NCBI GenBank assembly: GCA_963720885.1
Contig: CAVRGW010000005.1
Coordinates: 1,178,001 to 1,242,000 of the forward strand
Origin: DATLLN01 sp963720885
Lineage (GTDB): Bacteria > Actinomycetota > Thermoleophilia > Gaiellales > JAICJC01
Direction of reading: 5' to 3'
Length of the DNA stretch: 64,000 nt
In this document: in pieces, positions 53,493 to 63,114 of the stretch
Position numbering within the stretch: position 1 is the first letter of the stretch
How the letters are laid out: every line of letters begins with the position of its first letter
Notes under the pieces: generated by a model
What the model was told of the DNA's origin: nothing
Seen by the model: the letters and a program-made list of their open reading frames with translations, nothing else
The model's database searches: none
Translations under genes and position numbers: made by a program

Positions 53493-55604
53493 TCAGCGAG
53501 CCGTCGGACGCGCGCCGGAGCGACGCCGCGCACGGAGCTTGGCGCGGCGGGTCAGCACGGTATGCGTGCCCCGGTTGCGCTCGCCAGCGCCCGGCTCCAG
53601 GCGCATCCAGTTCCCGCTGGCGTCCAGCACCCAGGCGTGCGCGTTGTCCGCCAGCAACGCCTCCAGCGCGGCGTTCAGCTCGTCCCGGGCGCGGGGATCC
53701 TCGACCGGCACAACCACCTCGATCCGGTGGTCGAGGTTGCGCGGCATCAGATCGGCGCTGCCGAACAGGTACGTCTCCTGGTCGCCGGCCTCGAAGTGGT
53801 AGACGCGAGAGTGCTCGAGGAACCGGCCGACCACGCTGCGCACGGCGATGTTCTCGGACAGCCCGGGCACGCCCGGCCGCAGCATGCAGATCGCACGCGC
53901 GACGATGTCGATCGCCGCGCCGGCCTGCGACGCCTTGTACAGCTCGTCGATGATGGCCGGATCGCTGAGCGCGTTCACCTTGATCCGGATGCGCGCCCGC
54001 TCCCCACGCCCCGCGGAGCGGGCGACCGCGCGGATGTGCTCGACCAGCGAGCTGCGCAGGTTGAACGGCGCCGCCAGGATCTTGCGGAAGCGCTGCGGCC
54101 GACCGAAGCCCGTCAGATGGTTGAACAGGTCGGCGATGTCCGCGGTGATCGCCTCGTCCGACGTGAACAGGCCGAAGTCCTCGTAGAGGCGGGCCGTCGA
54201 CGCGTTGTAGTTGCCGGTGCCGATGTGCACGTAGCGGCGCAGCGAGTCGCCCTCGCGGCGGACGATCAGCGTGGTCTTGGCGTGGATCTTGAGGTTGGCG
54301 AAGCCGTAGACGACGTGCACCCCGGCACGCTCCATCGACCGCGACCACGCGATGTTGCGGCGCTCGTCGAAGCGCGCCTTCAGCTCGACCAGGCACACCG
54401 TCTGCTTGCCCTCCTCGGCCGCCTCGATCAGCGCCGGTAGCAGCGCCGAGTCGTCACTCGTCCGGTAGACGGTGGTCTTCAGCCCGACCACGGAGCGGTC
54501 CTTCGCGCCCTCCCGCACGAACGCCTCGACGGACGTCGCGAAGGAGTCGTAGGGCAGATGCACGATCACGTCCCCGCGATCGACCTCCGCGAAGATGTCG
54601 TGATCCTCGGAGGGGCGAAGCCGCGACCGCGTGACCGGCGACCACGGCTCGAACCGCAGGTCGGGGCGATCGAGGTCGGCCAGCTGCTTGACGTCGGCCA
54701 GGTCGAGCGTGCCGTCGATCGGGAACATCTGCGCGGCGCTCACGCCGAGCCCGTCCTTCAGCCGCTGCAGCATGTCCTCGGTCATCTCGTCGGCCACCTC
54801 GACGCGGACGACATCGCCGAACCGGCGGCGGCGGAGCTCGAGCTCGACGGCCTCCAGCAGGTCGTCCGCCTCGTCCGACACCTCGAAGTCGGCATCGCGA
54901 GTGACGCGGAATGCGGCGTGCTCGACGATCTCCATCCCCGGGAACAGCCACGGCAGGAAGTGCGCGATCAGGTCCTCCAGGGCGACCATCCGCCCGCCCT
55001 GGCGGACGTGCATGAAGCGCGGCAGCACCTCCGGCACCTTGACCCGCGCAAACCGCTCCTCGCCGCTGTCCGGGTTGCGGACGAGCACGCCCAGGCTGAG
55101 CGACAGCCCGGAGATGTACGGGAACGGCTGGCCCGGCCCGACGCCCAGCGGAGTCAGAACCGGGAACACCTCGCGCTCGAACGTCGCCGACAGCTCGGAG
55201 AGCTCGTCCTCGTCCAGCTCGGCGACGGGGACGATGCAGACCTCCGCGGCGTCCAGCGCCTTGCGCAGGTCGACCATCCAGATCTGCGACTGGCGCAGCG
55301 AGAGCTCGATCACCCGTTCGCGGATGTCGGACAGCACCACCTGCGCCGTGCGGCCGTCGGCCGAGCGCACGCCGATGCCGGCCGCCGCCTGCCGCAGCAG
55401 GCCGGCCACCCGGACCATGAAGAACTCATCGAGGTTCGACGAGAAGATCGAGCAGAAACGGACGCGCTCCAGCAGCGGCAGCTCCTGATCGGCGGCCAGG
55501 TCGAGGACGCGTGCGTTGAAGTCGAGCCAGGAGAGCTCTCGGTTGATCAGCCGCTCGGGGGCGGCGAGCTCGATCCGCTCGATTTCAGCGCGCTTGGAGG
55601 CCAT
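53493..55604 (-). CDS. ppk: Polyphosphate kinase 1
   Basis: A 703-residue Ppk1 that makes polyphosphate from ATP. It starts LINRELSWLDFNARVLDLA, the usual N-terminal motif, and has the phospholipase-D-like catalytic part: LRRYVHIGTGNYNASTARLYEDFGLFT with the phosphohistidine at about 425, RMKVNALSD-type RIRIKVNALSDPAIIDELY and DLMPRNLDHRIEVVVPV. All family landmarks are present and the length is normal. Ppx follows and a CHAD protein lies across the palindrome. Confidence 0.93.
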   Translation of the reverse strand: MASKRAEIERIELAAPERLINRELSWLDFNARVLDLAADQELPLLERVRFCSIFSSNLDEFFMVRVAGLLRQAAAGIGVRSADGRTAQVVLSDIRERVIELSLRQSQIWMVDLRKALDAAEVCIVPVAELDEDELSELSATFEREVFPVLTPLGVGPGQPFPYISGLSLSLGVLVRNPDSGEERFARVKVPEVLPRFMHVRQGGRMVALEDLIAHFLPWLFPGMEIVEHAAFRVTRDADFEVSDEADDLLEAVELELRRRRFGDVVRVEVADEMTEDMLQRLKDGLGVSAAQMFPIDGTLDLADVKQLADLDRPDLRFEPWSPVTRSRLRPSEDHDIFAEVDRGDVIVHLPYDSFATSVEAFVREGAKDRSVVGLKTTVYRTSDDSALLPALIEAAEEGKQTVCLVELKARFDERRNIAWSRSMERAGVHVVYGFANLKIHAKTTLIVRREGDSLRRYVHIGTGNYNASTARLYEDFGLFTSDEAITADIADLFNHLTGFGRPQRFRKILAAPFNLRSSLVEHIRAVARSAGRGERARIRIKVNALSDPAIIDELYKASQAGAAIDIVARAICMLRPGVPGLSENIAVRSVVGRFLEHSRVYHFEAGDQETYLFGSADLMPRNLDHRIEVVVPVEDPRARDELNAALEALLADNAHAWVLDASGNWMRLEPGAGERNRGTHTVLTRRAKLRARRRSGARPTAR

Positions 55605-55673
55605 ACGACACCCAATCGTACAGCGGCGGCCGACGGCCGGACAGTGGAGATGCGGTTTCCGTCCTGGGAGGGG

Positions 55674-55994
55674 CTACTCCCAGGTGAACTCCTGGCTGGC
55701 CGTGGTCTCCATCCAGCCCTGAGGGCGCTCGCGCTCCTCTTCGTCGGGCACCTCGACCACCGGCAGCTCGAGCGTCTCCGCGGGAATCTCGAGGGCGACG
55801 GCGGGGTGCTCCCCGGTCTCCTCCTCCTCGCGCCGCGCGGCCGCCTCGGTCTTGAACAGCGGATGGTTGTCGAACGGATCGTCGCCGACGAACTCGTCAA
55901 GAGGGAGGTCTCCATCCAACCGGGCATTCCGGCGCTTCAGCTCGAGGTGCTCTTCGATCACCGATGCGAACTGCGAGCTACCACTGGTCGACAT
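55674..55994 (-). CDS. Small acidic protein of unknown function
   Basis: A 106-residue acidic protein with no membrane segment. GGAGG sits six bases before ATG 55994 (the first ATG at 56000 is directly at the site and too close). The stretch VIEEHLELKRRNARLDGDLPL is helical, and DEFVGDDPFDNHPLFKTEAAARREEE follows. No family is assigned. It is between Ppk1 and a GGDEF protein on the same strand. Confidence 0.7.
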   Translation of the reverse strand: MSTSGSSQFASVIEEHLELKRRNARLDGDLPLDEFVGDDPFDNHPLFKTEAAARREEEETGEHPAVALEIPAETLELPVVEVPDEEERERPQGWMETTASQEFTWE

Positions 55995-56063
55995 CCACAT
56001 CCTCCGGTCGGTTTCGGGAGCCAGGAAAACGCCGAAAGATCATAGCAAGCACCCCTCGGGCCC

Positions 56064-57950
56064 TCAATCAACAGACGAGCTGACCTGGTTCTTGCCGCCG
56101 CGCTTGCTCTGGTAGAGCGCGGTGTCCGCCGCTGCGATCAGGTCAAGCTGGGCCATGTCCAGCGACGGGCCGGAGGCGACGCCGAAGCTGGCGGTCACCT
56201 CGCCGATCAGCTCGCCGCCGAACTCGATCGGCCGCTCCTCGATCGCCATCCGCAGGCGCTCGGCCAGGTTGAGGGCGCCCTCGAGATCGGTCTGCGGCAG
56301 CAGCACGGCAAACTCCTCGCCGCCGTAGCGCGCGGCCAGGTCGATCTCGCGGATCATCCCCTGGATCGTCGCCGCCACCGCGCGCAGCACCGCGTCGCCG
56401 GCCAGGTGCCCGAGCTCGGGCCTGTCGTTGATCCGCTTGAAGTCGTCGATGTCGAGCATGATCAGCGACAGCGGCTGGTCGAACCGCTGGGCGCGCTCGA
56501 ACTCGCGCCCGAGCACGTCGAAGAACCGGCGCCGGTTCGCGATCCCGGTCAGCTCGTCGGTCACCGCCTGCTCCTTGACCCGGCGGTGCAGGCGCGCGTT
56601 CTCGATGGCGATGCCGGCCTGCACGGCCAGGCCGGACAGCGTCTCGATGTCGTCGGGGGCGAACCTCCCGTCCTCGGGATCGACCACGGTGACCATGCCG
56701 AGCAGCTGCTTCTCGCGCAGGATCGGCACGGTCAGCATCGGCCGCGGCGAGTTCGCCGTGCGCGGCTCGACCGCCATCACCGCCTCGCCCTCCAGGCCGC
56801 GCCCGGCGGGCACGACCATCGGCAGGTCGGTGCGCGACCCGCGGGCGGTGCCGATCCGCGCCTGCTCTGTCGCCTCGCCGCGGTCGGGGTCGTACAGCAG
56901 CAGCCGGCCGCCGCGCGAACGGGTCGCCTGCACGGCGGTGTCCAGCACGGCGCCGATCAGCGCCTGCTGGTCGTGGGTCGCCGCCAGCGTCTCGCCGTAG
57001 CGGGCCAACGTCTCCTTGAGCCGCTGCCGCTCACCGGCCAGCTCGGTCATCCGGATCGACAGCTCGCTCGACATCGTGTCCAGCGCGGCGCCCAGCTCGA
57101 CCAGCTCATCCCCGCCCTCGGGCACCGGTTCGCCGCTGGCGCGGACGATCGCCTTGGCGCGGCCGGCGAGGTCGGTCAGCGCCTTCGAGATGCGGTCGGC
57201 GGTGAGCAGGCAGAGGGCGATCAGGACGAGGCCGAGCAGCCCCAGGGCGAGCAGCAGGCGAAGCCGGGAGTGCTCGATGCGATCGTCCAGCACCGACTGC
57301 GGATAGGTGGCGAGGATCTCGGCGGGCACCTCCTTGGACGGCCCCTCGACCCGGGCGCCCTGCACCCGCACCTCCGACCCGCCGACGTCCGTGGTCGTCG
57401 GCTTGCCGTCGCCCAATGCCGGCGCGGTGCCTGTCCGCCCGCCCGTCGAGCCGGTGATCTCGCCGTCCACGGTCATCGCCAGATCGACCTGGTCGGAGCG
57501 CGGCGCGTCGACCGCCAGCCGCACCACCAGCTCCTCGTCCAGCGGCACGTAGACGGTGACCGTGCCCTTGTTGCCGACGTTCACGGACGTCTGCCAGGCC
57601 GGGCCTTCCGGCGGAACTCCCACCCGGACGTCGCCGCTCTCGATCACCGCATGGTCGGCGCCGTCGATCGACTGCAGGTTGAGGTCGGCCAGGTTGCCGT
57701 CGAGCATCGCCTGCTGGACGTCGGGATCCTGGGCGATCAGCGTCGCCTTCGCGGCCGCCGCCTCCAGCTCGGACCGGTAGGAAACGGCGGCACCGGAAAC
57801 GGTGGCCGAGAGGCTGCCGTCGACCGAGTCCGTCTGGTTCCGGCCGACGAGCTCTTGCACGAGCAAGCCGGTCGCGACCAGAGGGAACACGACCAAGGCG
57901 ATCAGGACAATGGACAGCTTGTGACGAAAACGCAAACGATCTGACCCCAA
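56064..57950 (-). CDS. Membrane diguanylate cyclase (sensor-HAMP-GAF-GGDEF)
   Basis: A 628-residue c-di-GMP synthase. TM at about 10-32, extracytoplasmic single-Cache-like sensor (about 35-220), TM at about 230-252, HAMP (about 255-310), GAF (about 325-455, AGRGLEGEAVM) and GGDEF domain with EEF-type signature AARYGGEEFAVLLPQ (about 550). The catalytic residues are intact, so it is likely active. The start TTG 57950 overlaps a repeat-like sequence (57932-57960); TTG 57935 is an alternative. No regulator neighbour. Confidence 0.88.
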   Translation of the reverse strand: MGSDRLRFRHKLSIVLIALVVFPLVATGLLVQELVGRNQTDSVDGSLSATVSGAAVSYRSELEAAAAKATLIAQDPDVQQAMLDGNLADLNLQSIDGADHAVIESGDVRVGVPPEGPAWQTSVNVGNKGTVTVYVPLDEELVVRLAVDAPRSDQVDLAMTVDGEITGSTGGRTGTAPALGDGKPTTTDVGGSEVRVQGARVEGPSKEVPAEILATYPQSVLDDRIEHSRLRLLLALGLLGLVLIALCLLTADRISKALTDLAGRAKAIVRASGEPVPEGGDELVELGAALDTMSSELSIRMTELAGERQRLKETLARYGETLAATHDQQALIGAVLDTAVQATRSRGGRLLLYDPDRGEATEQARIGTARGSRTDLPMVVPAGRGLEGEAVMAVEPRTANSPRPMLTVPILREKQLLGMVTVVDPEDGRFAPDDIETLSGLAVQAGIAIENARLHRRVKEQAVTDELTGIANRRRFFDVLGREFERAQRFDQPLSLIMLDIDDFKRINDRPELGHLAGDAVLRAVAATIQGMIREIDLAARYGGEEFAVLLPQTDLEGALNLAERLRMAIEERPIEFGGELIGEVTASFGVASGPSLDMAQLDLIAAADTALYQSKRGGKNQVSSSVD

Positions 57951-57960
57951 GCGTCGTTGC
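57932..57960. repeat. Degenerate relative of the TCTGACCCC inverted repeats
   Basis: The 29 bases begin GCAA and end TTGC and contain TCTGACCCC, as does the 16076-16104 element, but the internal symmetry is poor. It overlaps the proposed start of the GGDEF gene. It is listed as weak support for a dispersed repeat family. Confidence 0.35.
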
Positions 57961-58050
57961 GCAGGCCGCGACCCAGCGACCTCACCACCCGATCATACCG
58001 CCCGGTCTGCAAACAGCCGCACGCCTAAAGGGGGATATTTCGGCCGGTTT

Positions 58051-59034
58051 CTAGTAGTCGGCGAGCGCGCGCACCGCCGCCACGATGTCGTCCTCGAGCG
58101 GCATGTACTCGCGCTCCAGCGGCGGGGCGAACGGGATCGGCGTGTCAATCGCGGCAACCCGGCGGACGGGCGCGTCGAGGTACTCGAAGGCGTCCTCGGC
58201 GACGATCGCCGCCACCTCGGCGCCGAAGCCGCCGGTCAGGTTGTCCTCATGGACGATCAGCACCTTGCCGGTGCGCTTGACCGACTCGAGCACCGTCTCG
58301 CGGTCGAACGGGATCAGCGTCCGCAGGTCGATCACCTCGACCGATACGTCCTCCTCGGCCATCCGGTCGGCCGCCGCCAGCGCGAGCTGGACGGTCGCGG
58401 CGTAGGTGACGATCGTCAGATCGTCGCCCGGCCGGGTGACCCGGGCCTTGCCGAGCGGCACCAGCTCGCCCTCGGAGCCGCCCGTGGCGACCTCCTCCTT
58501 GACCCGCCGGTACAGGAACTTGTGCTCGCAGAACACGACCGGGTTGGGGTCGCGGATCGCCGCGCGGAGCAGGCCGTAGGCGTCGGTCGCCGTCGCCGGG
58601 CAGACGATCTTCAGCCCCGCGTGGTGGTGAAACCAGGCCTCGACGTTCTCCGAGTGGTACGGGCCGCCGCCTACCCCACCGCCGTTGGGGCAGCGCACCA
58701 CCAGCGGCACCTCCCACCCGATCCGGTAGTGCATCTTGGCGGCGCAGGTGACCAGCTGGTCGAACGCGCAGGACACGAAGTCCGCGAACTGCATCTCGGC
58801 CACCGGACGCTGGCCCGCCATGGCCGCCCCGACCGCAACGCCGACGATGCCGGACTCGGCGACCGGCGTATCGATCGACCGGGCTTCGCCGAACCGCTGC
58901 TGCAGCTCCTTGGTGGCGCCGAACGCGCCGCCCTGCCGGCCGACATCCTCGCCCATGCAGAACACGCGGTCGTCGATCTCCATCTCGTCGTGCAGCGCCT
59001 GGCGGATCGCCTCGAGGTACGTCAGCTCAGGCAC
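58051..59034 (-). CDS. 2-oxoacid dehydrogenase E1 beta subunit
   Basis: A 327-residue transketolase-type beta subunit of pyruvate or branched-chain 2-oxoacid dehydrogenase. Typical stretches: LTYLEAIRQALHDEM, VFCMGEDVGRQGGAFGAT, DTPVAESGIVGVAVGAAMAGQRPVAEMQFADF and GRQ-type RTLIPFDRETVLESVKRTGKVLIVHED. The subunit forms the thiamine-diphosphate active site together with alpha. GTG 59034 overlaps the alpha-subunit stop by eight bases. Genes for E2 and E3 are not in the window. Confidence 0.92.
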   Translation of the reverse strand: MPELTYLEAIRQALHDEMEIDDRVFCMGEDVGRQGGAFGATKELQQRFGEARSIDTPVAESGIVGVAVGAAMAGQRPVAEMQFADFVSCAFDQLVTCAAKMHYRIGWEVPLVVRCPNGGGVGGGPYHSENVEAWFHHHAGLKIVCPATATDAYGLLRAAIRDPNPVVFCEHKFLYRRVKEEVATGGSEGELVPLGKARVTRPGDDLTIVTYAATVQLALAAADRMAEEDVSVEVIDLRTLIPFDRETVLESVKRTGKVLIVHEDNLTGGFGAEVAAIVAEDAFEYLDAPVRRVAAIDTPIPFAPPLEREYMPLEDDIVAAVRALADY

Positions 59035-60067
59035 GGGTGTCGTCTCCCGCAAAAACGCCCCAGTGGGCTTCCTCGGCAGGCGCGTACTCGTCGTCGCCCG
59101 CGCGCTCCACCGCCTCGCGCACCTCGTCGCGAATCCGCTCCCGGATCGCCTCCAGCCGCGGCTCGTCCATGCCGCGCTGCTCGCGCAGATCCTGCTCGAG
59201 CCGCTTCAGCGGATCCTTGTCGGTCCACTCGGCGAGCAGCTCCATCGGCATGTAGCTCTCGAACTTGTCGTGGGCGGCGTGACCGGCCATCCGGTAGGTC
59301 TTGCACTCGACGAAGCGGGGACCGCGGCCGTGGCGACAGGCATCGACGGCCTCGCTGACGGCGGCGTAGACCGCGTAGACGTCGTTGCCGTCGACCTCGA
59401 CGGCAGGGATGCCGTACGACGCCGCCTTGACGTGCAGGTCGGTGACCCGTGTCTGCTTCGTGATCGGCGTGGTGTAGGCCCAGCGGTTGTTCTCGGCCAC
59501 GAACACGGCCGGGGCGTTGAGCACCGCCGCCATGTTCAGGCCCTCGTGGAAGTCTCCGCGCGAGGTGGCGCCGTCGCCGAACGACGTCACGGCCACGCGA
59601 TCCTCGCCCCGCTGCTGGTAGGCCAGCGCGGCACCCACGGTCATCGGGATCATGTCCGCCATGTGGGAGACCTGGCAGGGGATGTTCCACTCCTTGCCGC
59701 CGATGTGCAGGTTGCCGTCCTTGCCACGGGTGGTCGACCCGGCCTTGCCCATGAACTGGGCGAACAACCTCCACACGGGCACGCCGTGCACGAGGTAGCT
59801 GCCGAGATCGCGGATCCAGGGCGACAGCCAGTCGCCCTCGGGGCCGCGCCGCAGCGGCAGCGCCATGCCCACGGCGATCGCCTCCTGCCCGCGGCCCGTG
59901 TAGTACGAGCCGGGCAGCTTGCCCTGGCGGTAGAGGTTGAGAGCGCGCTCCTCGACCGCTCGGGTCAAGGTCATCCAGTAGAAGAGATCGAGCGCGAGCT
60001 CGTCTGACAGTGCTGGTCGGGGGGTTGGCTCGGGGACAGCTGAGATCTTGCGCGCGGGAGTGCTCAT
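59027..60067 (-). CDS. 2-oxoacid dehydrogenase E1 alpha subunit
   Basis: A 346-residue alpha subunit. The thiamine-diphosphate motif runs from FGDGATSRGDFHEGLNMAAV to FVAENNRWAYTTP (GDG...NN). GSYYTGRGQEAIAVGMAL and KFESYMPM-type loop are typical. It decarboxylates the 2-oxoacid. It is the first gene of the alpha-beta pair, coupled to beta. It is divergent from the flagellar glycosyltransferase gene. Confidence 0.92.
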   Translation of the reverse strand: MSTPARKISAVPEPTPRPALSDELALDLFYWMTLTRAVEERALNLYRQGKLPGSYYTGRGQEAIAVGMALPLRRGPEGDWLSPWIRDLGSYLVHGVPVWRLFAQFMGKAGSTTRGKDGNLHIGGKEWNIPCQVSHMADMIPMTVGAALAYQQRGEDRVAVTSFGDGATSRGDFHEGLNMAAVLNAPAVFVAENNRWAYTTPITKQTRVTDLHVKAASYGIPAVEVDGNDVYAVYAAVSEAVDACRHGRGPRFVECKTYRMAGHAAHDKFESYMPMELLAEWTDKDPLKRLEQDLREQRGMDEPRLEAIRERIRDEVREAVERAGDDEYAPAEEAHWGVFAGDDTRA

Positions 60068-60235
60068 AGGACAGCCAGCAGGCTCCTCGGTTCAGGGCGG
60101 GGACGGCAATGGGGCCGTGTCATGCGCGCCTTATCGGCCAGAGCGGCCGGTCACCTGAGTCTTCTCCTGGCAACAAAGGCAGGCCAGACACAACGAAGCG
60201 CAGCATACCCCGGGCGCCGGGCGTGGGGTGTCATC

Positions 60236-60262
60236 TAAACCCCAGCTCAACATGGCCGACTA
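60236..60262 (+). promoter_or_regulatory. Sigma-28 (FliA/WhiG-type) promoter of the flagellar glycosyltransferase-FlaG-FliD genes
   Basis: TAAA at 60236-60239, exactly 15 bases, then GCCGACTA at 60255-60262, compared with the TAAA-N15-GCCGATAA consensus of flagellar sigma factors (six of eight -10 bases match). The expected transcription start, six or seven bases on, falls almost on ATG 60271, so the message would be nearly leaderless and this decides the start of the gene. Confidence 0.6.
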
Positions 60263-60270
60263 CGCAGGCG

Positions 60271-62709
60271 ATGCAGCCGTCCCCCGCCCCGTCGTCGGCG
60301 ACCGACATCGCAGCCGCCCAGGCCGGCTGGCGCATGCGCGTCGAGAGTACGACGACCCGCGCCGCGGCGGCGCTCGCCGCCGGTGACATGCGCGAGCTGG
60401 AACGGCTGTTCGACGAGCTCGAGGGCTGGGACGACGCGCAGCGCGCCCACCAGACGCGGTGCCGGCTGGCCGAGCTGGTGCTGGCCTACCGTCCGCAGCA
60501 GGCCGACGCATGGGTGTCGGCGTTCGCGACCACATCCAAGTGCATGCTCGACGCACTCGCCCGCACGCCGGCCGAGCCGGTGCTGCTCAACCTGACCGGC
60601 GTCCTGCTCTACGAGCTGACCGAGCTGGGCGGTGCCGAGGCGCTGTTCCGCGCCGCCATCCGGCTCGACCCCGACCTTCCCCACGCCGCCCAGAACCTCG
60701 AACATGTGCTCGTCCGCAAGCGCGGCACCCAGGCCCGGCCGCGCGGCGCCGCCGGCGCGATGCTGCGCGCGCTGGGCAAGCGGGCCAGGGCCGTCGCCGG
60801 GCGCGCCCGGCCGCGGACGGGGATGACGCTCTCGCTGTGCATGATCGTCAAGGACGAGGAGGAGATGCTGCCCGGCTGCCTGGAGGCCGTCCGCGACGCC
60901 GTCGACGAGATGATCGTGGTCGACACCGGCTCGAGCGACCGCACCGCGGAGATCGCGCGATCGTTCGGCGCCAGGGTGATCGACTTCCCCTGGAACGGCT
61001 CCTTCGCCGACGCCCGCAACGTCTCCCTGGAGGCCGCGACCAGCGACTGGGTGATGTACCTGGATGCCGACGAGCACATGATCCCGGAGGATGCTGCTGC
61101 GCTCCGCGGGCTGCTGTCGCGGACGTGGCGCGAGGCGTTCTACCTGGTCGAGACCAACTACACGGGCGGCGATGAGTCCGGCAACGCCGTCACCCACCAC
61201 GCCCTGCGCGTGTGGCGCAACCGGCCGGCCTACCGCTTCGAGGGCCGCATCCACGAGCAGAAGTCGCACGCCATGCCGACGTACCTGGCCGAGCGGTTCG
61301 AGACCAGCAACGTGCGGATCCGCCACTACGGCTACCTGCGGAGCCGCATTGCCTCCAAGGACAAGTCCCGCCGCAACATCCAGCTGCTGGAGATCGAGGC
61401 GCGCGAGAACCCGAGCCCCTTCAACGACTACAACCTCGGCTCCGAGTTCCTCGCCCTGAACGAGCCCGCCCGCGCGCGCGAGCACTTCGACAAGGCGTGG
61501 GAGTCGCTGCGCCAGGATCGGCGCTGGCAGGGCGCCGGGTACGCGCCGATGCTGATGGCGCGCGTCGTCACCGCCCGCCGCGGCGCCGGTGACTTCGACG
61601 CCGCCCGGGCGGCGATCGCCGAGGGCCTGGAGATCTATCCCGACCACACCGACCTGGTGCTCGAGCAGGCGCTGTGCGCCCAGGCCGAGGGCGACCTCCG
61701 CGGGGCCGCCGAGCTCGCCCGGCGCTGCATGGAGATGGGCGATGCGCCCACTCGCTACGCCGCCACCGTCGGCTCCGGCACCTTCCTCGCAATGACCGTG
61801 CTGGCCGAGGTCGAGCGCAGCCAGGGCCGGCCGGACGTCGCCGAGAAGCTGTACCGCCGATCGCTTGCCGATCACCCCGAGTACGCCGCTCCTGTGCTGC
61901 CGCTGATCACGCTGATGCTCGAGCGCGGTGCGGGAGCCGCCGAGCTGCAGCGGGTGGTGCCGGCGCGGCCGAGCGCCCGGCTGCTGGCGGCCACCTCCTG
62001 CTACGAGTCGGGCCGCAACGAGCTCGCCGAGCTGTGGTTCCGCGACGTGCTCGATGTCCAACCCGGCAACGGCGTCGCTCGCATCGGCCTCGTCGAGACA
62101 CTGCTCTCCGCGAGCCGGTTCGCCGAGGCCGCGGCGGAGGCCGCGCTGGAGCCTGCAGACTCCCCGGTCGCGGGTCAGGCCGCCGCGGCCCGGCTGTTCG
62201 CGCTCGCCGCCTCCGGCGACGGCGCGGCGATGGATGCCGCACTGGTGGAGGCCGAGCCGTCGCTCGCACCCCACGACGCCGAGTTCTACCGGGGCTGGGC
62301 AGCGGCGCTGAACGGCCGCCCCCTGCCCGCGATCCTTCCCGCCGCGGCCGGGCAGACCGCGGCGACCGTGCTGGAGGCGCTGCTCCGCGTGCAGGCCATC
62401 GAGGCATTCGCTCAGGTGCTGCCGCTGTGGCAGCGGCTCGACCAGAACCCGCGCGACCGATCGGAGAGCCTCGCCTGGATCTACTTCCGCCGGGGCTTCC
62501 TGGACTCCGCCGCCGAGGAGTGGATCGCCGTGGCCAGCACGCAGCCGGATGTTCCCTCGCTGATGGGCCTCTCCCAGGTGGCGCTCGCGCGCGGGATGCA
62601 CCAGGACGCAGCGGTGTTCGCAGCCGAGGCTGCGGCGCTCGATCCGCGGCACCCGGAGGCGGCTGCATTGGCGGCCGCTATCAAAGAGAAATATCCGCAA
62701 GCGTCCTAA
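60271..62709 (+). CDS. GT2 glycosyltransferase with TPR-like repeats, flagellum-linked
   Basis: An 812-residue protein. A TPR-like helical N-terminal region (about 10-185) precedes a GT2 domain (about 190-420): LSLCMIVKDEEEMLPGCLEAV, MIVVDTGSSDRTAEIARSF and DWVMYLDADEHMIP with the DxD-type DAD. TPR-like repeats follow (about 430-810). Members of this type sit in flagellar gene clusters and probably glycosylate flagellin or a related protein, which FlaG/FliD neighbours support. The start at 60271 is set by the sigma-28 promoter and lack of upstream homology. Confidence 0.85.
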   Translation: MQPSPAPSSATDIAAAQAGWRMRVESTTTRAAAALAAGDMRELERLFDELEGWDDAQRAHQTRCRLAELVLAYRPQQADAWVSAFATTSKCMLDALARTPAEPVLLNLTGVLLYELTELGGAEALFRAAIRLDPDLPHAAQNLEHVLVRKRGTQARPRGAAGAMLRALGKRARAVAGRARPRTGMTLSLCMIVKDEEEMLPGCLEAVRDAVDEMIVVDTGSSDRTAEIARSFGARVIDFPWNGSFADARNVSLEAATSDWVMYLDADEHMIPEDAAALRGLLSRTWREAFYLVETNYTGGDESGNAVTHHALRVWRNRPAYRFEGRIHEQKSHAMPTYLAERFETSNVRIRHYGYLRSRIASKDKSRRNIQLLEIEARENPSPFNDYNLGSEFLALNEPARAREHFDKAWESLRQDRRWQGAGYAPMLMARVVTARRGAGDFDAARAAIAEGLEIYPDHTDLVLEQALCAQAEGDLRGAAELARRCMEMGDAPTRYAATVGSGTFLAMTVLAEVERSQGRPDVAEKLYRRSLADHPEYAAPVLPLITLMLERGAGAAELQRVVPARPSARLLAATSCYESGRNELAELWFRDVLDVQPGNGVARIGLVETLLSASRFAEAAAEAALEPADSPVAGQAAAARLFALAASGDGAAMDAALVEAEPSLAPHDAEFYRGWAAALNGRPLPAILPAAAGQTAATVLEALLRVQAIEAFAQVLPLWQRLDQNPRDRSESLAWIYFRRGFLDSAAEEWIAVASTQPDVPSLMGLSQVALARGMHQDAAVFAAEAAALDPRHPEAAALAAAIKEKYPQAS

Positions 62710-62783
62710 AGTGTCCGGTAAGAACGCCGATTACGAGGGCAGCAACACGTCGATCCAAGGACGGATCGGAGGCATCTCTCGTG

Positions 62784-63095
62784 ATGGAACACGGACCAAC
62801 GCCCATTGGCGGCAGCGCGGCTCCCAACCGGTTCACCCCGGTGCGCCGCATCGCGCAGACACCGCAGGCCGGCGAGCAGCCGCCCGCGGCGCTGCAGGCC
62901 GAGTATCAGGCTGCGGCGAAAGTGATCGAGAGCCTTGCATCGCAGCACGTCAACCTGCACTTCGAGGTCGACGAGGCGAACCGCGTTCACGTTCAGGTGA
63001 TGGACGCGGACGGCAGGGTGATCCGCGAGATCCCGGCGCGAAGCATGCTCGACATGCTGTCGGGCGGCGGCCTCTTGATCGACGACCACGCGTGA
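62784..63095 (+). CDS. FlaG family flagellar protein
   Basis: A 103-residue FlaG protein. The second half has the family pattern NLHFEVDEANRVHVQVMDADGRVIREIPARSMLDML, with an unstructured proline-rich N-terminus. FlaG affects flagellar filament length in species that have it. GGAGG lies 11 bases before ATG 62784; GTG 62781 is also possible. It precedes FliD by 19 bases and follows the glycosyltransferase. Confidence 0.82.
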   Translation: MEHGPTPIGGSAAPNRFTPVRRIAQTPQAGEQPPAALQAEYQAAAKVIESLASQHVNLHFEVDEANRVHVQVMDADGRVIREIPARSMLDMLSGGGLLIDDHA

Positions 63096-63114
63096 TCGAA
63101 AGGGACGGCATCGC

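Noticed and set aside
60247..62700. 817-codon minus-strand open frame
   Set aside because: Antisense shadow of the glycosyltransferase, with no motif.
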